64,000 nucleotides of DNA from Psychrosphaera saromensis. GTDB lineage: Bacteria; Pseudomonadota; Gammaproteobacteria; Enterobacterales; Alteromonadaceae. A model generated the notes under the pieces. That model was given only the letters and a program-made list of their open reading frames with translations. It ran no database searches and had not been told where the DNA came from. Below are positions 19,755 to 29,805 of the stretch, piece after piece. Each line of letters starts with the position of its first letter. The stretch's first letter is position 1. The stretch is from the NCBI RefSeq assembly GCF_002954545.1, contig NZ_MSCH01000003.1, forward strand, positions 2,085,991 through 2,149,990. The letters run 5' to 3'. Both the position numbers and the translations under genes were made by a program.

Positions 19755-19777
19755 TTCCTTTTTGACATGTTAAATGT

Positions 19778-19854
19778 GGTGATTGTAGCTCAGTTGGTAG
19801 AGCCCCGGATTGTGATTCCGGTTGTCGTGGGTTCGAGCCCCATCAGTCACCCCA
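19778..19854 (+). tRNA. tRNA-His(GTG)
   Basis: Anticodon loop TTGTGAT closed by CCGGA/TCCGG. The extra 5' G(-1) required by HisRS is encoded at 19778 opposite discriminator C. CCA is encoded. Confidence 0.95.
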
Positions 19855-19863
19855 ATCTTTTCT

Positions 19864-19948
<85 letters not shown>

Positions 19949-19964
19949 GTTTTTTAAGTATTGT

Positions 19965-20041
19965 CGGTGTTTAGCGCAGCTTGGTAGCGCACTTCGTTTG
20001 GGTCGAAGGGGTCGAAGGTTCGAATCCTTCAACACCGACCA
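19965..20041 (+). tRNA. tRNA-Pro(TGG), second copy
   Basis: 77 nt identical base for base to the copy at 19569-19645; last gene of the cluster. No T-run terminator is visible directly after it. Confidence 0.95.
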
Positions 20042-20146
20042 TCTTAAAAAATTTATAGAAATATCCCCCCTTTATAAATCATTTAGTATAAATTCCCGTT
20101 AAATCTTACTGTTTGCTTATTAATTAAGCCAAAAACAGTTGTTTAA

Positions 20147-20177
20147 CATGTCTTTTTTAAAAAGACATGGCTATAAT
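20147..20177 (+). promoter_or_regulatory. Perfect palindrome next to a TATAAT box upstream of tig
   Basis: CATGTCTTTTT (20147-20157), one T, AAAAAGACATG (20159-20169): an 11-bp perfect inverted repeat immediately before TATAAT (20172-20177). It would cover the -35/spacer of a tig promoter, so it could be an operator, or it may serve as a weak terminator for the tRNA operon. No T run follows. Confidence 0.5.
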
Positions 20178-20278
20178 ACGCCGTTATTTTTAAGAACATG
20201 AATTGAGCCGTTAATAATAAATAAATACCAATAGGTATATTTTACAACTGGCCATAAGTTAATTAATTGAGGTAGAAA

Positions 20279-21589
20279 ATGAAGGTTTCTTTAGAAACGA
20301 CTCAAGGTTTAGAACGCCGTATTACAATTACAGTTCCTTCAGATAAAATTGAAGAGTCAGTAAAAAAACGTTTACGTGAAGTAAGTAAAACAACTCGAAT
20401 TGACGGTTTCCGTAAAGGTAAAGTACCAGCGTCTGTTGTTGAGAAACGTTTTGGTCAGTCAGTATTCTCTGAAGTTGCACAAGAAGAAATGCAACAGAAC
20501 TATATTCAGGCAATTATCCAAGAGAAAGTAAACCCAGCGGGTGCACCTTTCTTTGAACCAAAAACTTTGGTTCGCGGTCAAGATTTAGTTTTCGTAGCTA
20601 CGTTTGAAATATTCCCTGAAGTGTCAGTAAACAAAGTTGAAGACATTAAAGTAGAACGTCCAGTTGCTGAAGTAACAGATAAAGATTTAGAAAACATGAT
20701 GGAAACGTTGCGTAAGCAACAAGCGTCTTGGACTGAAAAGAAAGTTCAAGCGAAAAACGGCCATCGTGTAAACATTGATTTTGTTGGTAAAATCGATGGC
20801 GAAATATTTGAAGGCGGAAAAGCTGAAGGTTTCGATTTAGAACTTGGCGCTGGTCGTATGATCCCAGGTTTTGAAGATGGTTTAATTGGTAAGAAAGCAG
20901 CTAAAACTCCTTTCACTATCAATGTTTCTTTCCCTGCTGATTACCATTCAGAAGCGTTGAAAGGTAAAGAAGCTGAATTTGATATCACTATCAATAAAGT
21001 TGAAGTTCAAGAGTTACCAGAATTAAATGACGAATTCGTTGTTAAATTTGGAATAACAGAAGGCGGTGTTGACGCACTTAAAGCTGAAGTTAAAAACAAC
21101 ATGACTCGTGAACTTGGTCAACAGCTTAAAGCTAAAGTAAAAGAACAAGTAATCAAAGGTTTGTTAGAAGCTAACGAACTTGACGTTCCTAAAGCATTGA
21201 TCGACCAAGAAGTAACTAATCTTCGTCAACAAGCTATGCAACGTTTTGGCGGTCAAGTTGATCAAGCTAACATGCCTGAACTTCCGGCTGAATTGTTTGA
21301 ACAACAAGCTAAAGATCGTGTTCGCACAGGTTTATTATTAGGTGAATTTATTCGCTCAAATGAAATCAAAGCTGACGATGCTAAAGTTAAAGAAATTATT
21401 GAAACTCAAGCTTCTGCTTATGAAGATCCAACAGAAGTTATTGAACATTACTACGGTAATGAGAAATTACTTGAGAATATCCGTAACTTAGCGACTGAAG
21501 ATCAAGCAATTGAAATGATCATCGCAAAAGCAAAAGTGACTGATAAAACATTAAGCTTTGATGAATTAATGAACCCTCAAGCAGCTTAA
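20279..21589 (+). CDS. tig: Trigger factor (ribosome-associated chaperone and peptidyl-prolyl isomerase)
   Basis: Binds L23 at the ribosome exit tunnel and shields nascent chains. 436 residues, the normal length. The ribosome-binding signature GFRKGKVP is at residues 44-51; the FKBP-like PPIase domain ([20 protein letters not shown]...[10 protein letters not shown]) spans about 150-240; the helical C-terminal chaperone domain follows. Start ATG with GAGG upstream. It heads the conserved tig-clpP-clpX-lon-hupB-ppiD quality-control block, but a terminator separates it from clpP. Confidence 0.96.
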   Translation: MKVSLETTQGLERRITITVPSDKIEESVKKRLREVSKTTRIDGFRKGKVPASVVEKRFGQSVFSEVAQEEMQQNYIQAIIQEKVNPAGAPFFEPKTLVRGQDLVFVATFEIFPEVSVNKVEDIKVERPVAEVTDKDLENMMETLRKQQASWTEKKVQAKNGHRVNIDFVGKIDGEIFEGGKAEGFDLELGAGRMIPGFEDGLIGKKAAKTPFTINVSFPADYHSEALKGKEAEFDITINKVEVQELPELNDEFVVKFGITEGGVDALKAEVKNNMTRELGQQLKAKVKEQVIKGLLEANELDVPKALIDQEVTNLRQQAMQRFGGQVDQANMPELPAELFEQQAKDRVRTGLLLGEFIRSNEIKADDAKVKEIIETQASAYEDPTEVIEHYYGNEKLLENIRNLATEDQAIEMIIAKAKVTDKTLSFDELMNPQAA

Positions 21590-21629
21590 TATTAAATCCC
21601 AATTGACTTAGGGGTTGAAGACAGATTTA

Positions 21630-21660
21630 ATGGCTCGATATATATTATCGAGCCATTTTT
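21630..21660 (+). terminator. Terminator between tig and clpP
   Basis: Stem TGGCTCGATA / TATCGAGCCA followed by T5, about 40 bases after tig. clpP starts 20 bases after it, so some read-through may occur or clpP needs a nearby promoter. Confidence 0.82.
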
Positions 21661-21679
21661 GTTTTTAAAGGAAATTAAT

Positions 21680-22312
21680 ATGAATAACCACACAAATAAT
21701 GTGGCAGGCGGAGTAAATACCGACTTATTAAATGCGTTAGTACCTATGGTTGTTGAACAAACAGCAAAAGGTGAGCGTTCGTACGATATTTTTTCACGTC
21801 TTTTAAAAGAACGAGTTATCTTTTTAACTGGGCAAGTTGAAGACCACATGGCCAACTTAATTTGCGCGCAGTTATTATTTTTAGAATCAGAAAACCCTGA
21901 GAAAGATATTTCTATTTATATTAATTCACCAGGTGGCTCTGTTACTGCGGGTATGTCGATTTACGACACAATGAATTTTATAAAACCAGACATAGCAACG
22001 GTATGTATGGGACAAGCGGCTAGCATGGGTGCATTTTTATTATCAGGTGGAACTAAAGGCAAGCGTTCATGCTTACCAAATTCACGTGTGATGATCCATC
22101 AGCCACTAGGGGGATTTCAAGGCCAAGCATCTGATTTTGAAATACATGCTAAAGAAATCCTGTCTATTAAAGAGAAATTAAATCGATTAATGGCAGAGCA
22201 TACGGATCAACCATACGAAAAATTATGTGTTGATACAGACCGTGATAACTTCTTAACAGCTGAAATGGCCGTTGAGTATGGTTTAGTAGATTCTATTTTA
22301 TCTAATAGATAA
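21680..22312 (+). CDS. clpP: ATP-dependent Clp protease proteolytic subunit
   Basis: Serine protease that forms the ClpXP/ClpAP chamber. The ATG at 21680 is chosen because AAAGGA lies ten bases upstream; the TTG at 21659 lacks a site. That gives 210 residues. The catalytic triad is Ser115 (GQAASMG), His140 (RVMIHQP) and Asp189 (DTDRDN); SPGGSVTAG forms the oxyanion region. clpX follows after 91 bases. Confidence 0.97.
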   Translation: MNNHTNNVAGGVNTDLLNALVPMVVEQTAKGERSYDIFSRLLKERVIFLTGQVEDHMANLICAQLLFLESENPEKDISIYINSPGGSVTAGMSIYDTMNFIKPDIATVCMGQAASMGAFLLSGGTKGKRSCLPNSRVMIHQPLGGFQGQASDFEIHAKEILSIKEKLNRLMAEHTDQPYEKLCVDTDRDNFLTAEMAVEYGLVDSILSNR

Positions 22313-22403
22313 GCTAAATAAGTTACGCTTTTAACCGATACAATATTATATTGATTAAGCTGCCTTAAATTAAGGCTGTTATTTAGCAAAGTGAGGTGAC
22401 GTT

Positions 22404-23672
22404 ATGTCAGAACCGACAGATAACGACAATAAATTACTGTATTGTTCATTTTGCGGTAAGAGTCAGCATGAAGTAAGAAAACTAATTGCTGGACCTTCTG
22501 TTTATGTATGTGATGAATGTGTAGATTTGTGCAACGATATTATTCGTGAAGAGATAAAAGAAATATCTCCAAAGCACGACTCCGCTTCTTTACCAACGCC
22601 AATGGATATTCGTAACCATCTAGATGATTACGTTATTGGTCAGAAGCATGCAAAAAAGGTGCTTTCAGTAGCGGTTTATAACCACTACAAACGCCTTAAA
22701 AATATGAATACAGATATGAAAGTCGAATTAGGTAAGAGTAATATCTTACTAATTGGCCCAACTGGTAGTGGTAAAACATTATTGGCTGAAACATTAGCGC
22801 GTTTATTAGATGTGCCATTTACTATGGCTGACGCGACAACATTAACTGAAGCGGGTTATGTTGGTGAAGATGTTGAAAATATTATTCAGAAGTTACTGCA
22901 AAAGTGCGACTACGATGTAGAAAAAGCACAGCGCGGTATTGTTTACATCGATGAAATTGACAAGATCTCTCGTAAGTCAGATAACCCGTCAATCACTCGT
23001 GATGTTTCTGGTGAAGGTGTACAACAAGCGTTACTTAAATTAATTGAAGGTACGGTTGCATCTATTCCACCTCAAGGTGGACGTAAACATCCGCAACAAG
23101 AGTTTTTACAAGTAGATACTTCTAAAATCTTATTTATTTGTGGTGGTGCGTTTGCTGGTTTAGACAAAGTAGTTGAAGCTCGTTCAGAGACTGGTACGGC
23201 AATTGGTTTTGGCGCGGAAGTTAAATCTTCTGAAAACAAAAAAACCTTGTCAGATCATTTTCAAAATGTAGAGCCTCAAGATTTAGTTAAATACGGTTTA
23301 ATCCCAGAGTTTATTGGTCGTTTACCAGTTGTTGCGACATTAACGGAATTAGATTTAGATGCATTGGTTCAAATTTTAAGTGAACCTAAAAATGCGTTAA
23401 CTAAACAATACGCTGCTTTATTTGAATTAGAAGGCGTAGAGCTAGAGTTTAGAGAAGATGCACTTCAGTCTATAGCTAAGAAAGCGATGGACAGAAAAAC
23501 CGGTGCTCGTGGACTTCGTTCTATCATCGAAGCTGTCTTGCTCGATACCATGTTTGAATTGCCATCTTTAGAGAATGTTTCTAAAGTTGTGGTTGATGGT
23601 TCAGCAATAGATGGTGAGTCTGCTCCAATTTTAATTTATGACAATGTGCAATCAAAAGCCGCACAAGAATAG
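22404..23672 (+). CDS. clpX: ATP-dependent Clp protease ATP-binding subunit ClpX
   Basis: AAA+ unfoldase that feeds substrates to ClpP. 422 residues. The N-terminal C4 zinc-binding domain reads [14 protein letters not shown]...CDECVDLC. Walker A is [14 protein letters not shown] near residue 119, Walker [12 protein letters not shown], the ClpP-binding loop is the IGFGAEV region, and [10 protein letters not shown] is sensor 2. Start ATG with GAGGTGAC upstream. Followed by a strong terminator before lon. Confidence 0.97.
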   Translation: MSEPTDNDNKLLYCSFCGKSQHEVRKLIAGPSVYVCDECVDLCNDIIREEIKEISPKHDSASLPTPMDIRNHLDDYVIGQKHAKKVLSVAVYNHYKRLKNMNTDMKVELGKSNILLIGPTGSGKTLLAETLARLLDVPFTMADATTLTEAGYVGEDVENIIQKLLQKCDYDVEKAQRGIVYIDEIDKISRKSDNPSITRDVSGEGVQQALLKLIEGTVASIPPQGGRKHPQQEFLQVDTSKILFICGGAFAGLDKVVEARSETGTAIGFGAEVKSSENKKTLSDHFQNVEPQDLVKYGLIPEFIGRLPVVATLTELDLDALVQILSEPKNALTKQYAALFELEGVELEFREDALQSIAKKAMDRKTGARGLRSIIEAVLLDTMFELPSLENVSKVVVDGSAIDGESAPILIYDNVQSKAAQE

Positions 23673-23685
23673 TTAAAATTCGATT

Positions 23686-23712
23686 AAAAAGGAGTCAATT
23701 GACTCCTTTTTT
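23686..23712 (+). terminator. Intrinsic terminator after clpX
   Basis: Stem AAAAAGGAGTC / GACTCCTTTTT with loop AATT and a T run, 14 bases after the clpX stop. Confidence 0.9.
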
Positions 23713-23723
23713 ATTTTGAGCAA

Positions 23724-23750
23724 TTGAACTTTGTAATACTCTCCCCATAT
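23724..23750 (+). promoter_or_regulatory. Sigma-32 (heat-shock) type promoter of lon
   Basis: TTGAAC (23724-23729), a 13-base spacer, then CCCCATAT (23743-23750). This fits the RpoH consensus TTGAAA-N13-CCCCATNT. It lies between the clpX terminator and the lon start, 37 bases before the ATG. Confidence 0.8.
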
Positions 23751-23787
23751 ACTTAAGAATAGCGATTAATTTAGAGAACTAAACGAT

Positions 23788-26139
23788 ATGACGCAAGACG
23801 CAGCAACTTCAAATATCCCCGTTTTAGCTTTAAGGGACGTTGTGGTATATCCGCACATGGTAATTCCACTTTTTGTTGGCCGAGAAAAATCCATTACCTG
23901 TCTAGAACAGGCGATGGAAAAAGACAAAAAAATATTCTTAGTCGCTCAGCAAGACCCAACAAATGATGATCCTAAAGTTGAGGACATGTTTAAAGTTGGC
24001 ACAATTGCGACAATATTGCAGTTGTTGAAGTTACCGGATGGCACAGTAAAAGTGCTAGTTGAAGGGACTGAACGCGCCAAAATTGTTGAGTTCACTGAAA
24101 TTGAAGAATTCTTTGAAGCTAATATTGAAGTTATTAAGCCTATTGTTGGCGATGAAAAAGAACAAGAAGTTCTTATTCGTTCTGCTATTAGCCAATTTGA
24201 AGGTTATATCAAGTTAAATAAAAAGATCCCACCTGAGGTATTAACCTCTGTGACTGGGATTGATGATGCTGACCGCCTTGCTGATACTATGGCTTCTCAT
24301 ATGCCATTAAAAGTTGAAGAAAAACAAAAAGCATTAGAAATTGAAGACGTTCGTGAACGTGTCGAATATTTAATGGCGCTAATGGAAGGTGAAATTGATT
24401 TACTGCAAGTAGAGAAAAAGATCCGTAGCCGCGTTAAAAAACAGATGGAAAAAAGCCAACGTGAATATTATTTGAATGAGCAAATGAAAGCCATTCAAAA
24501 AGAGTTGGGCGAAACCGAAGACGGCGTTGACGAATTTGAAGCTTTAGAACAAAAAATCGAAGAAGCTGGCATGCCAGAAGAAGCGGAAACTAAAACTAAA
24601 GCTGAACTTAAAAAATTAAAAATGATGTCGACTATGTCGTCAGAAGCAACGGTTGTTCGTGGTTACATTGAGTGGATGACTAATGTTCCATGGAAAAAAC
24701 GTTCAAAAGTTAAAAAAGACTTAGTAAAAGCGCAAGAAGTGTTAGACGCTGACCACTTTGGCTTAGACAAAGTAAAAGAACGTATTACTGAATATTTAGC
24801 AGTACAACAACGTACTAGTAAATTAAAAGGGCCAATTCTTTGTCTAGTTGGACCTCCAGGTGTGGGTAAAACATCATTAGGCCAATCAATCGCAAAAGCG
24901 ACAGGACGTAAATACGTTCGTATGGCACTTGGTGGCGTTCGTGATGAAGCTGAAATACGCGGTCATCGTCGTACGTATATCGGTTCTATGCCGGGTAAAA
25001 TAATTCAAAAAATGTCAAAAGTTGGCGTTAAAAACCCATTGTTCTTGTTAGATGAAATCGACAAGATGAGTTCAGATATGCGCGGTGATCCATCATCAGC
25101 ATTACTAGAAGTGCTAGACCCTGAACAAAACATGGCGTTTAACGACCATTATCTAGAAGTAGATTATGACTTATCAGACATTATGTTTGTGGCAACGTCG
25201 AACAGCATGGATATTCCAGGGCCGTTATTAGACCGTATGGAAGTTATTCGTTTAGCGGGTTACACCGAAGACGAAAAATTAAACATTGCTAGCCAACACT
25301 TAATTGCCAAACAAATTGAACGTAATGGTCTTAAAGCCAACGAAATCAAAATTGACGATAGCGCTATTATCGACATTATTCGTTATTACACGCGTGAAGC
25401 GGGTGTACGTAACCTAGAACGTGAAATTTCAAAGATTTGTCGTAAAGTGGTTACTGAAATCCTAACTAAGAAAGACGTAACGTCTGTTGAAGTTAACGGT
25501 AAGAACTTAGCGGATTACCTAGGTGTACGTCGTTGTGATTACGGTAAAGCGGACGAAGACGACAGAGTAGGGCAAGTAACAGGCTTAGCTTGGACTTCAG
25601 TTGGCGGTGATTTATTAACAATCGAATGTGCCACAGTACCAGGTAAAGGCAAACTGGTTTATACCGGTTCTCTTGGTGATGTAATGAAAGAGTCGATTCA
25701 AGCGGCTATGACGGTTGTTAAGAGTCGTGCTGAAGCTTTACGTATCAATTCTGACTTCCATGAAAAACGTGATATTCATATCCACGTTCCAGAAGGTGCT
25801 ACACCTAAAGATGGACCAAGTGCTGGTATTGCCATGGTAACGTCTTTAGTTTCTAGCTTAACGGGTAATCCGGTTAAAGCAGATGTAGCCATGACAGGTG
25901 AAATTACATTACGTGGTGAAGTATTAGCCATTGGTGGATTAAAAGAAAAGCTATTGGCTGCGCATCGTGGTGGAATTAAAACGGTACTTATTCCTCATGA
26001 AAACGAAAGAGACCTTGAAGAAATTCCAGATAACGTGAAAAAAGACTTAAAAATTATTCCAGTGAAATGGATAGACGACGTGCTAGAAGTAGCGCTGAGT
26101 CAGCCTATTGAACGAATATCGATGGAAAATCGCACATAA
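23788..26139 (+). CDS. lon: ATP-dependent protease La
   Basis: Homo-hexameric AAA+ serine protease that degrades misfolded and regulatory proteins. 783 residues, E. coli length. The N-terminal substrate-recognition domain ([23 protein letters not shown]) leads into a coiled-coil region, Walker [16 protein letters not shown] near residue 354, Walker [12 protein letters not shown], and the C-terminal protease domain with catalytic Ser in [11 protein letters not shown] and the Lys downstream in [15 protein letters not shown] sigma-32-like promoter precedes it. The next gene is hupB, as in E. coli. Confidence 0.97.
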   Translation: MTQDAATSNIPVLALRDVVVYPHMVIPLFVGREKSITCLEQAMEKDKKIFLVAQQDPTNDDPKVEDMFKVGTIATILQLLKLPDGTVKVLVEGTERAKIVEFTEIEEFFEANIEVIKPIVGDEKEQEVLIRSAISQFEGYIKLNKKIPPEVLTSVTGIDDADRLADTMASHMPLKVEEKQKALEIEDVRERVEYLMALMEGEIDLLQVEKKIRSRVKKQMEKSQREYYLNEQMKAIQKELGETEDGVDEFEALEQKIEEAGMPEEAETKTKAELKKLKMMSTMSSEATVVRGYIEWMTNVPWKKRSKVKKDLVKAQEVLDADHFGLDKVKERITEYLAVQQRTSKLKGPILCLVGPPGVGKTSLGQSIAKATGRKYVRMALGGVRDEAEIRGHRRTYIGSMPGKIIQKMSKVGVKNPLFLLDEIDKMSSDMRGDPSSALLEVLDPEQNMAFNDHYLEVDYDLSDIMFVATSNSMDIPGPLLDRMEVIRLAGYTEDEKLNIASQHLIAKQIERNGLKANEIKIDDSAIIDIIRYYTREAGVRNLEREISKICRKVVTEILTKKDVTSVEVNGKNLADYLGVRRCDYGKADEDDRVGQVTGLAWTSVGGDLLTIECATVPGKGKLVYTGSLGDVMKESIQAAMTVVKSRAEALRINSDFHEKRDIHIHVPEGATPKDGPSAGIAMVTSLVSSLTGNPVKADVAMTGEITLRGEVLAIGGLKEKLLAAHRGGIKTVLIPHENERDLEEIPDNVKKDLKIIPVKWIDDVLEVALSQPIERISMENRT

Positions 26140-26350
26140 ATTGAAAAAACTTCATTATTTTTGAAAAAAGGCTTTTCAAAAATATGAACTGTGCTAGTTT
26201 ATTGGGGCGAAGAGGTTCAGGTACGCCTAACCCCTTTAATTTCTAAGGAGTCCGAGGTATTTCAGCTGACGGCAACTTCACCAATTAAAACATTTTAATT
26301 GGTTAAAATTATTTAATTAAAATTTATAAAAACTATTAGAGGATGACATT

Positions 26351-26626
26351 GTGAACAAGTCTCAATTAATCGAAAAAATCGCTGAAGGCGCTGACATTTC
26401 TAAAGCTTCTGCTGGTCGCGCACTTGACTCTTTCATTGAATCTGTAACTGGTGCTCTTAAAGAAAGTGATTCTGTAGCTTTAGTTGGTTTTGGTACGTTT
26501 GCTGTACGTGAGCGCGCTGCTCGCACAGGTCGTAACCCACAAACTGGTGCTTCAATCGAGATTGCAGCTGCGAATGTTCCATCTTTTAAAGCGGGTAAAG
26601 CTTTAAAAGACGCATGTAATAGCTAA
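26351..26626 (+). CDS. hupB: DNA-binding protein HU-beta
   Basis: Nucleoid-associated architectural protein, 91 residues. It carries [19 protein letters not shown], the hydrophobic core [25 protein letters not shown] (described by position: residues about 44-68) that forms the beta-arm, and the closing [16 protein letters not shown]. The start codon is GTG, with AGAGGATG upstream. The 211 bases between lon and hupB hold no gene; a short inverted repeat (TTGAAAA...TTTTCAA, about 26162-26181) is there. tRNA-Asp begins 15 bases after the stop. Confidence 0.97.
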   Translation: MNKSQLIEKIAEGADISKASAGRALDSFIESVTGALKESDSVALVGFGTFAVRERAARTGRNPQTGASIEIAAANVPSFKAGKALKDACNS

Positions 26627-26641
26627 GAACAAATTTATTAA

Positions 26642-26718
26642 GGAGCGGTAGTTCAGTTGGTTAGAATACCGGCCTGTCACGCCGGGGGTCGCGAGTTCGA
26701 GTCTCGTCCGTTCCGCCA
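26642..26718 (+). tRNA. tRNA-Asp(GTC)
   Basis: 77 nt, CCA encoded. Acceptor GGAGCGG / CCGTTCC; anticodon loop CTGTCAC closed by CCGGC/GCCGG; T loop TTCGAGT. It starts only 15 bases after hupB with no room for a separate promoter, so it is probably cut from the hupB transcript. Confidence 0.95.
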
Positions 26719-26738
26719 ATAAATTGTTTAAATTTCAT

Positions 26739-26768
26739 AAAGCGCATCTAATATAGATGCGCTTTTTT
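26739..26768 (+). terminator. Terminator of the hupB-tRNA-Asp unit
   Basis: Stem AAAGCGCATCTA / TAGATGCGCTTT with a 3-base loop and T7, about 20 bases after the tRNA. Confidence 0.9.
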
Positions 26769-26829
26769 TATAATTTGTTATACAATAGCGCACAAATTTA
26801 GAACTCAAATTCAGCAAAGAGAAGTGATC

Positions 26830-28704
26830 ATGCTAGAAAGAATCAGAGAAGGTTCTCAAGGAATCGTTGCAAAATCAATTTTAGGTTTAGTTATACTAAC
26901 GTTTGCCGTCAGTGGTATCGGTAGCTATATCAATAGCCAAACGGATACAGCATTAGCTGTTGTGAATGACGTAGAAATAGGTAAGTCCGCATTTGAACAG
27001 GCTTATCAAAACGAACGTAACAGAATGAAGTCACAATATGGTGAGATGATCGAACAGTTAATGTTAGATGATAACTATGTTGCTAACTTTAGAAAAAGCA
27101 TTCTTGACCGTTTAGTTATTGAAGAGCTACAAAGACAAGAAGCCAATAATCTAGGTGTACGCGTAGGTGACGAGCAAATTCGTAATGCGATTCGTCAAAT
27201 GCCAGAATTCCAACAAGATGGTCAATTTAACAATGACCGTTATCTTGCTTTGTTACGCCAAGCTGGTTTCCAACCAAAAGAATTTAAAGAATACGTTCGT
27301 GAACAAATGAGTCGTACACAATATGTTGGTGCGGTTTCAGGTTCTGAATTTATTTTACCAAGTGAAGAAAAAGCTTATAAATTACTAAATGATCAAGTTC
27401 GTAGCTTTGATATGGTCACTATTTCTGCTGCTGGTTTAAAACCTAGCATTAAGCCAGAGCAAGCTGACCTAGATGCATACTATGCAGCTAATAAATATAA
27501 ATACCAAACTCAACCTAAAGTAGCCGTTGAATATATACTTATCGACAGTGCTGAGTTAACGGCTGGTCTTGAAGTATCTGAGCAAGAAGTTGACACGTAT
27601 TATAACGACAGCATTGCTATGTACACACAAGAAGCGCAACGTCGTTTATCTCATATCTTAATTGAAACGGGTGATGATGCTGAAGCGGCAAAAGCCACTA
27701 TCATGAAAGCTCAACAAGAACTAACTGCAGGTAAAGACTTTGCTGAATTAGCAAAACTTTACTCTACTGATACATTCAGTGGTGAAAATGGCGGCGATCT
27801 TGAGTGGGTTGATGCTGGCGAAATGGGCGATGACTTCGACCTGGCTGCTGCTGAATTAGTTAATGTTGGTGATGTAACAGATGTCGTTGAAACTGAATAC
27901 GGTTATCACTTAATTAAATTAACTGATTTTAAAGCTGCAGTTGTTCAACCTTTAGCTGACGTTAAAGATGAAATCTTAGCGTCATTAAAACAGAATAAAA
28001 TCACTGAAGTTTACCTAGACGTGCAAACTAGAGCTGTTGAAACGGCATATGAAATTGCAGATACGTTAGAAGACGCTGCTGAAGTTTCTGGTTTGAAAGT
28101 GCAATCAACTGGTTTGTTGGCTCGTGCTCAGTTACCAACTGTTTTATTAGATCAAAAAGTAACAGAAAAATTATTTGATGAAGAATTTATTAACGAAGGA
28201 TTAAACAGTGATTTAATCGAGTTAAATGATGATAAATCAATAATCGTACGTGTTAATGAATACGAAGCTGCTAAACAACAATCATTAGATGATGTGTTAG
28301 CAAACGTAACTGGTGCAGTGGTAGCACAACAAGCTAGAGAATTAGCGGGTGTTAAAGCGGCAGATATTCTAGCTAAGTTAAATGCCGGTGAAGCATTATC
28401 AAGCTTAGGTCTTAATGTTGAACGTCAAACTGATGTAGCGCGTTATGAAACTAAAGTTGATGTGACAGTAAGAGATACAGCATTTGCATTAGCTAAGCCA
28501 GAAAACGGCGCTAAAGAAGTTACAAGCGTAACGCTTAATAACGGTGATGCAGTTGTTATCTCGTTGAATTCAGTGTCTCAGAAAGCGTCTGAGGCTGCAG
28601 AAGATACAACGAAGCAACAACTAGAATCAATCGTTAGTCGTGTTACTGCAAAAGCGTATATTGATACACTTAAAGCAATGGCAGACATTGAAATAAATAT
28701 GTAA
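26830..28704 (+). CDS. ppiD: Periplasmic chaperone / parvulin-like PpiD
   Basis: Membrane-anchored periplasmic folding factor near the Sec translocon. The ATG at 26830 (MLERIREGSQG) is preferred over the GTG at 26824 because PpiD proteins start MLE/MMD-like and AGAGAAG lies eight bases upstream. 624 residues: a short cytoplasmic tail, one membrane segment (about residues 13-33), the SurA_N-like chaperone domain (about 35-200), a parvulin domain (QRRLSHILIET...ADVKDEI, about 265-385), and a C-terminal helical region. It has its own terminator. Confidence 0.94.
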   Translation: MLERIREGSQGIVAKSILGLVILTFAVSGIGSYINSQTDTALAVVNDVEIGKSAFEQAYQNERNRMKSQYGEMIEQLMLDDNYVANFRKSILDRLVIEELQRQEANNLGVRVGDEQIRNAIRQMPEFQQDGQFNNDRYLALLRQAGFQPKEFKEYVREQMSRTQYVGAVSGSEFILPSEEKAYKLLNDQVRSFDMVTISAAGLKPSIKPEQADLDAYYAANKYKYQTQPKVAVEYILIDSAELTAGLEVSEQEVDTYYNDSIAMYTQEAQRRLSHILIETGDDAEAAKATIMKAQQELTAGKDFAELAKLYSTDTFSGENGGDLEWVDAGEMGDDFDLAAAELVNVGDVTDVVETEYGYHLIKLTDFKAAVVQPLADVKDEILASLKQNKITEVYLDVQTRAVETAYEIADTLEDAAEVSGLKVQSTGLLARAQLPTVLLDQKVTEKLFDEEFINEGLNSDLIELNDDKSIIVRVNEYEAAKQQSLDDVLANVTGAVVAQQARELAGVKAADILAKLNAGEALSSLGLNVERQTDVARYETKVDVTVRDTAFALAKPENGAKEVTSVTLNNGDAVVISLNSVSQKASEAAEDTTKQQLESIVSRVTAKAYIDTLKAMADIEINM

Positions 28705-28731
28705 TCACTACATCTTTATTTAGTAATAATA

Positions 28732-28756
28732 AAAGGCTCTTAGGAGCCTTTTTTTG
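28732..28756 (+). terminator. Intrinsic terminator after ppiD
   Basis: AAAGGCTC / GAGCCTTT, loop TTAG, T7 following. Confidence 0.9.
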
Positions 28757-28825
28757 TGGCTTTAAAACAGTTGTAAGTTTTAAGCTGTAAGCGGTAAGTA
28801 AAAGTGAAAAAAGCAGCTTTAATTC

Positions 28826-28923
28826 TCTATTTGGTGTATTAACTTTGTCATCGTATTTATATTAACTTTAAGTTTTCGCCCCTCGGCAAGTTACCTTTTT
28901 GCAACAGCCCAAAAACGTAACCC
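28826..28923. repeat. Dispersed intergenic repeat, copy A
   Basis: Three blocks occur again in the same order at 47963-48113: a 26-base block (28826-28851, starts TCTATTTGGTGTATTAAC), TTTCGCCCCTCGGC (28874-28887) and a 31-base block (28893-28923, starts ACCTTTTTGCAACAGCCC). Similarity continues more weakly to about 29100 (ACATTCGTCCCTGAA, then a GGATGGAG-rich stretch). No coding frame is convincing in 28757-29190. Confidence 0.85.
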
Positions 28924-29192
28924 AAAAAGGCCGCTTCCAGCCAATATTCTGTTCTTCAATAAAATTAAGTTTTATTCTCAAAAACAGGATGTACATTCGT
29001 CCCTGAACACCATCCCTTATTCGACGTCCTGTCTCATATTTTGGAAAACTTATTTTATTTCAGGAATGTTGGGATGGAGAGGGATAGGTAAAGCAGAGCA
29101 AAAACGGGAACCTGCGGTTCGCTTCTACTCAATTGACTTATCTTATTGTGCAAATTGGATTGCGTGAATTTAAGTGGGTGGCCCTGAATTAA

Positions 29193-29402
29193 TGCTCAAA
29201 TAGTGATGTAGGCGAAGTTGATTGGACTAAATTCAAAAGTCTTTCTGGTAAACTTCACAGGCATCTGAGAAATAAAATGTTCAAAGCCAAACTGTTTAAA
29301 CGCCCAATCTTGCAAGGTGCATACTTTGAATTGGAACAAGGTGGCAAGCTGTTCGGGCAACCAGGTATTTACGCTTTAGGTTCAGTAGAAATTGAATCAT
29401 AA
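29193..29402 (+). pseudogene. 3' remnant of an unidentified gene
   Basis: An open frame of about 69 codons without a start at its head (an in-frame stop is at 29190) ends in TAA at 29400-29402. The translation has normal composition (VDWTKFKSLSGKLHRHLRNK ... GIYALGSVEIES) and looks like the end of a longer protein whose 5' part is lost. An internal ATG exists at 29278 but has no clear ribosome site. The stop overlaps the left end of the attC site, as is usual for cassette genes. The family is not recognised. Confidence 0.5.
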
Positions 29403-29496
29403 CAAGCTGTTTAACAAGGACAAAATACAGTTGGCTTTTGCTCCATCGTCGCTTATTCTAGCCAACTATATTTTGCCTATTAACAGGGCGTTAGGT
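29397..29496 (+). other. attC recombination site (integron type), site 1
   Basis: 100 bases. Left end TAACAAGCTGTT, right end TTAACAGGGCGTTAGGT. The outer arms pair as TAAC-(AAG)-CTGTT against AACAG-(GGC)-GTTA, and inner arms CAAAATACAGTTGGCT / AGCCAACTATATTTTG pair well around a 23-base loop. GTTAGGT fits the R' consensus GTTRRRY. The stop codon of the preceding remnant overlaps R''. Confidence 0.8.
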
Positions 29497-29518
29497 GTTT
29501 CTCAGATTTGGAGTTCAA

Positions 29519-29755
29519 ATGGGAATTAAATTTTGGTTCGTTAGAGCGTTAAAAGTATTTCTTGGAGTAGCCGCCTTACTTTTTATAGTTGAGTTACTTA
29601 AACAGCATTCAGTTCAAGAAGCATTAATTTTTGCTTGTACTTGGTCTTTGATTACAACAATAGTGTTTATATGTTCAAGATTATATCAGTCCCGTAAAGG
29701 TGTAGAGTGTGCTTTGTGCAATGATATTCCAGACAAAAGTGATAAAAACACCTAA
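29519..29755 (+). CDS. Small two-TM hypothetical protein, cassette gene
   Basis: 78 residues from ATG 29519, chosen because TTGGAG lies six bases upstream; an upstream GTG at 29495 falls inside the attC site. It has two hydrophobic stretches (about residues 8-26, VRALKVFLGVAALLFIVELL, and 34-53) and a short cytoplasmic-type tail with two Cys (CALC). It starts 22 bases after attC and its stop lies in ACCTAAC (29750-29756), the exact complement of the GTTAGGT at the front, which is how integron cassettes are bounded. The function is unknown. Confidence 0.65.
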   Translation: MGIKFWFVRALKVFLGVAALLFIVELLKQHSVQEALIFACTWSLITTIVFICSRLYQSRKGVECALCNDIPDKSDKNT

Positions 29756-29805
29756 CAAGAGAATGAATAGAAAAATAACAAAACCACCTATCTTTAAAAC
29801 CCAAA

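Noticed and set aside
28924-29192. Hidden gene or RNA between repeat copy A and the gene remnant
   Set aside because: No frame of useful length and no stable RNA fold that I could follow by eye; it reads as decayed repeat sequence.
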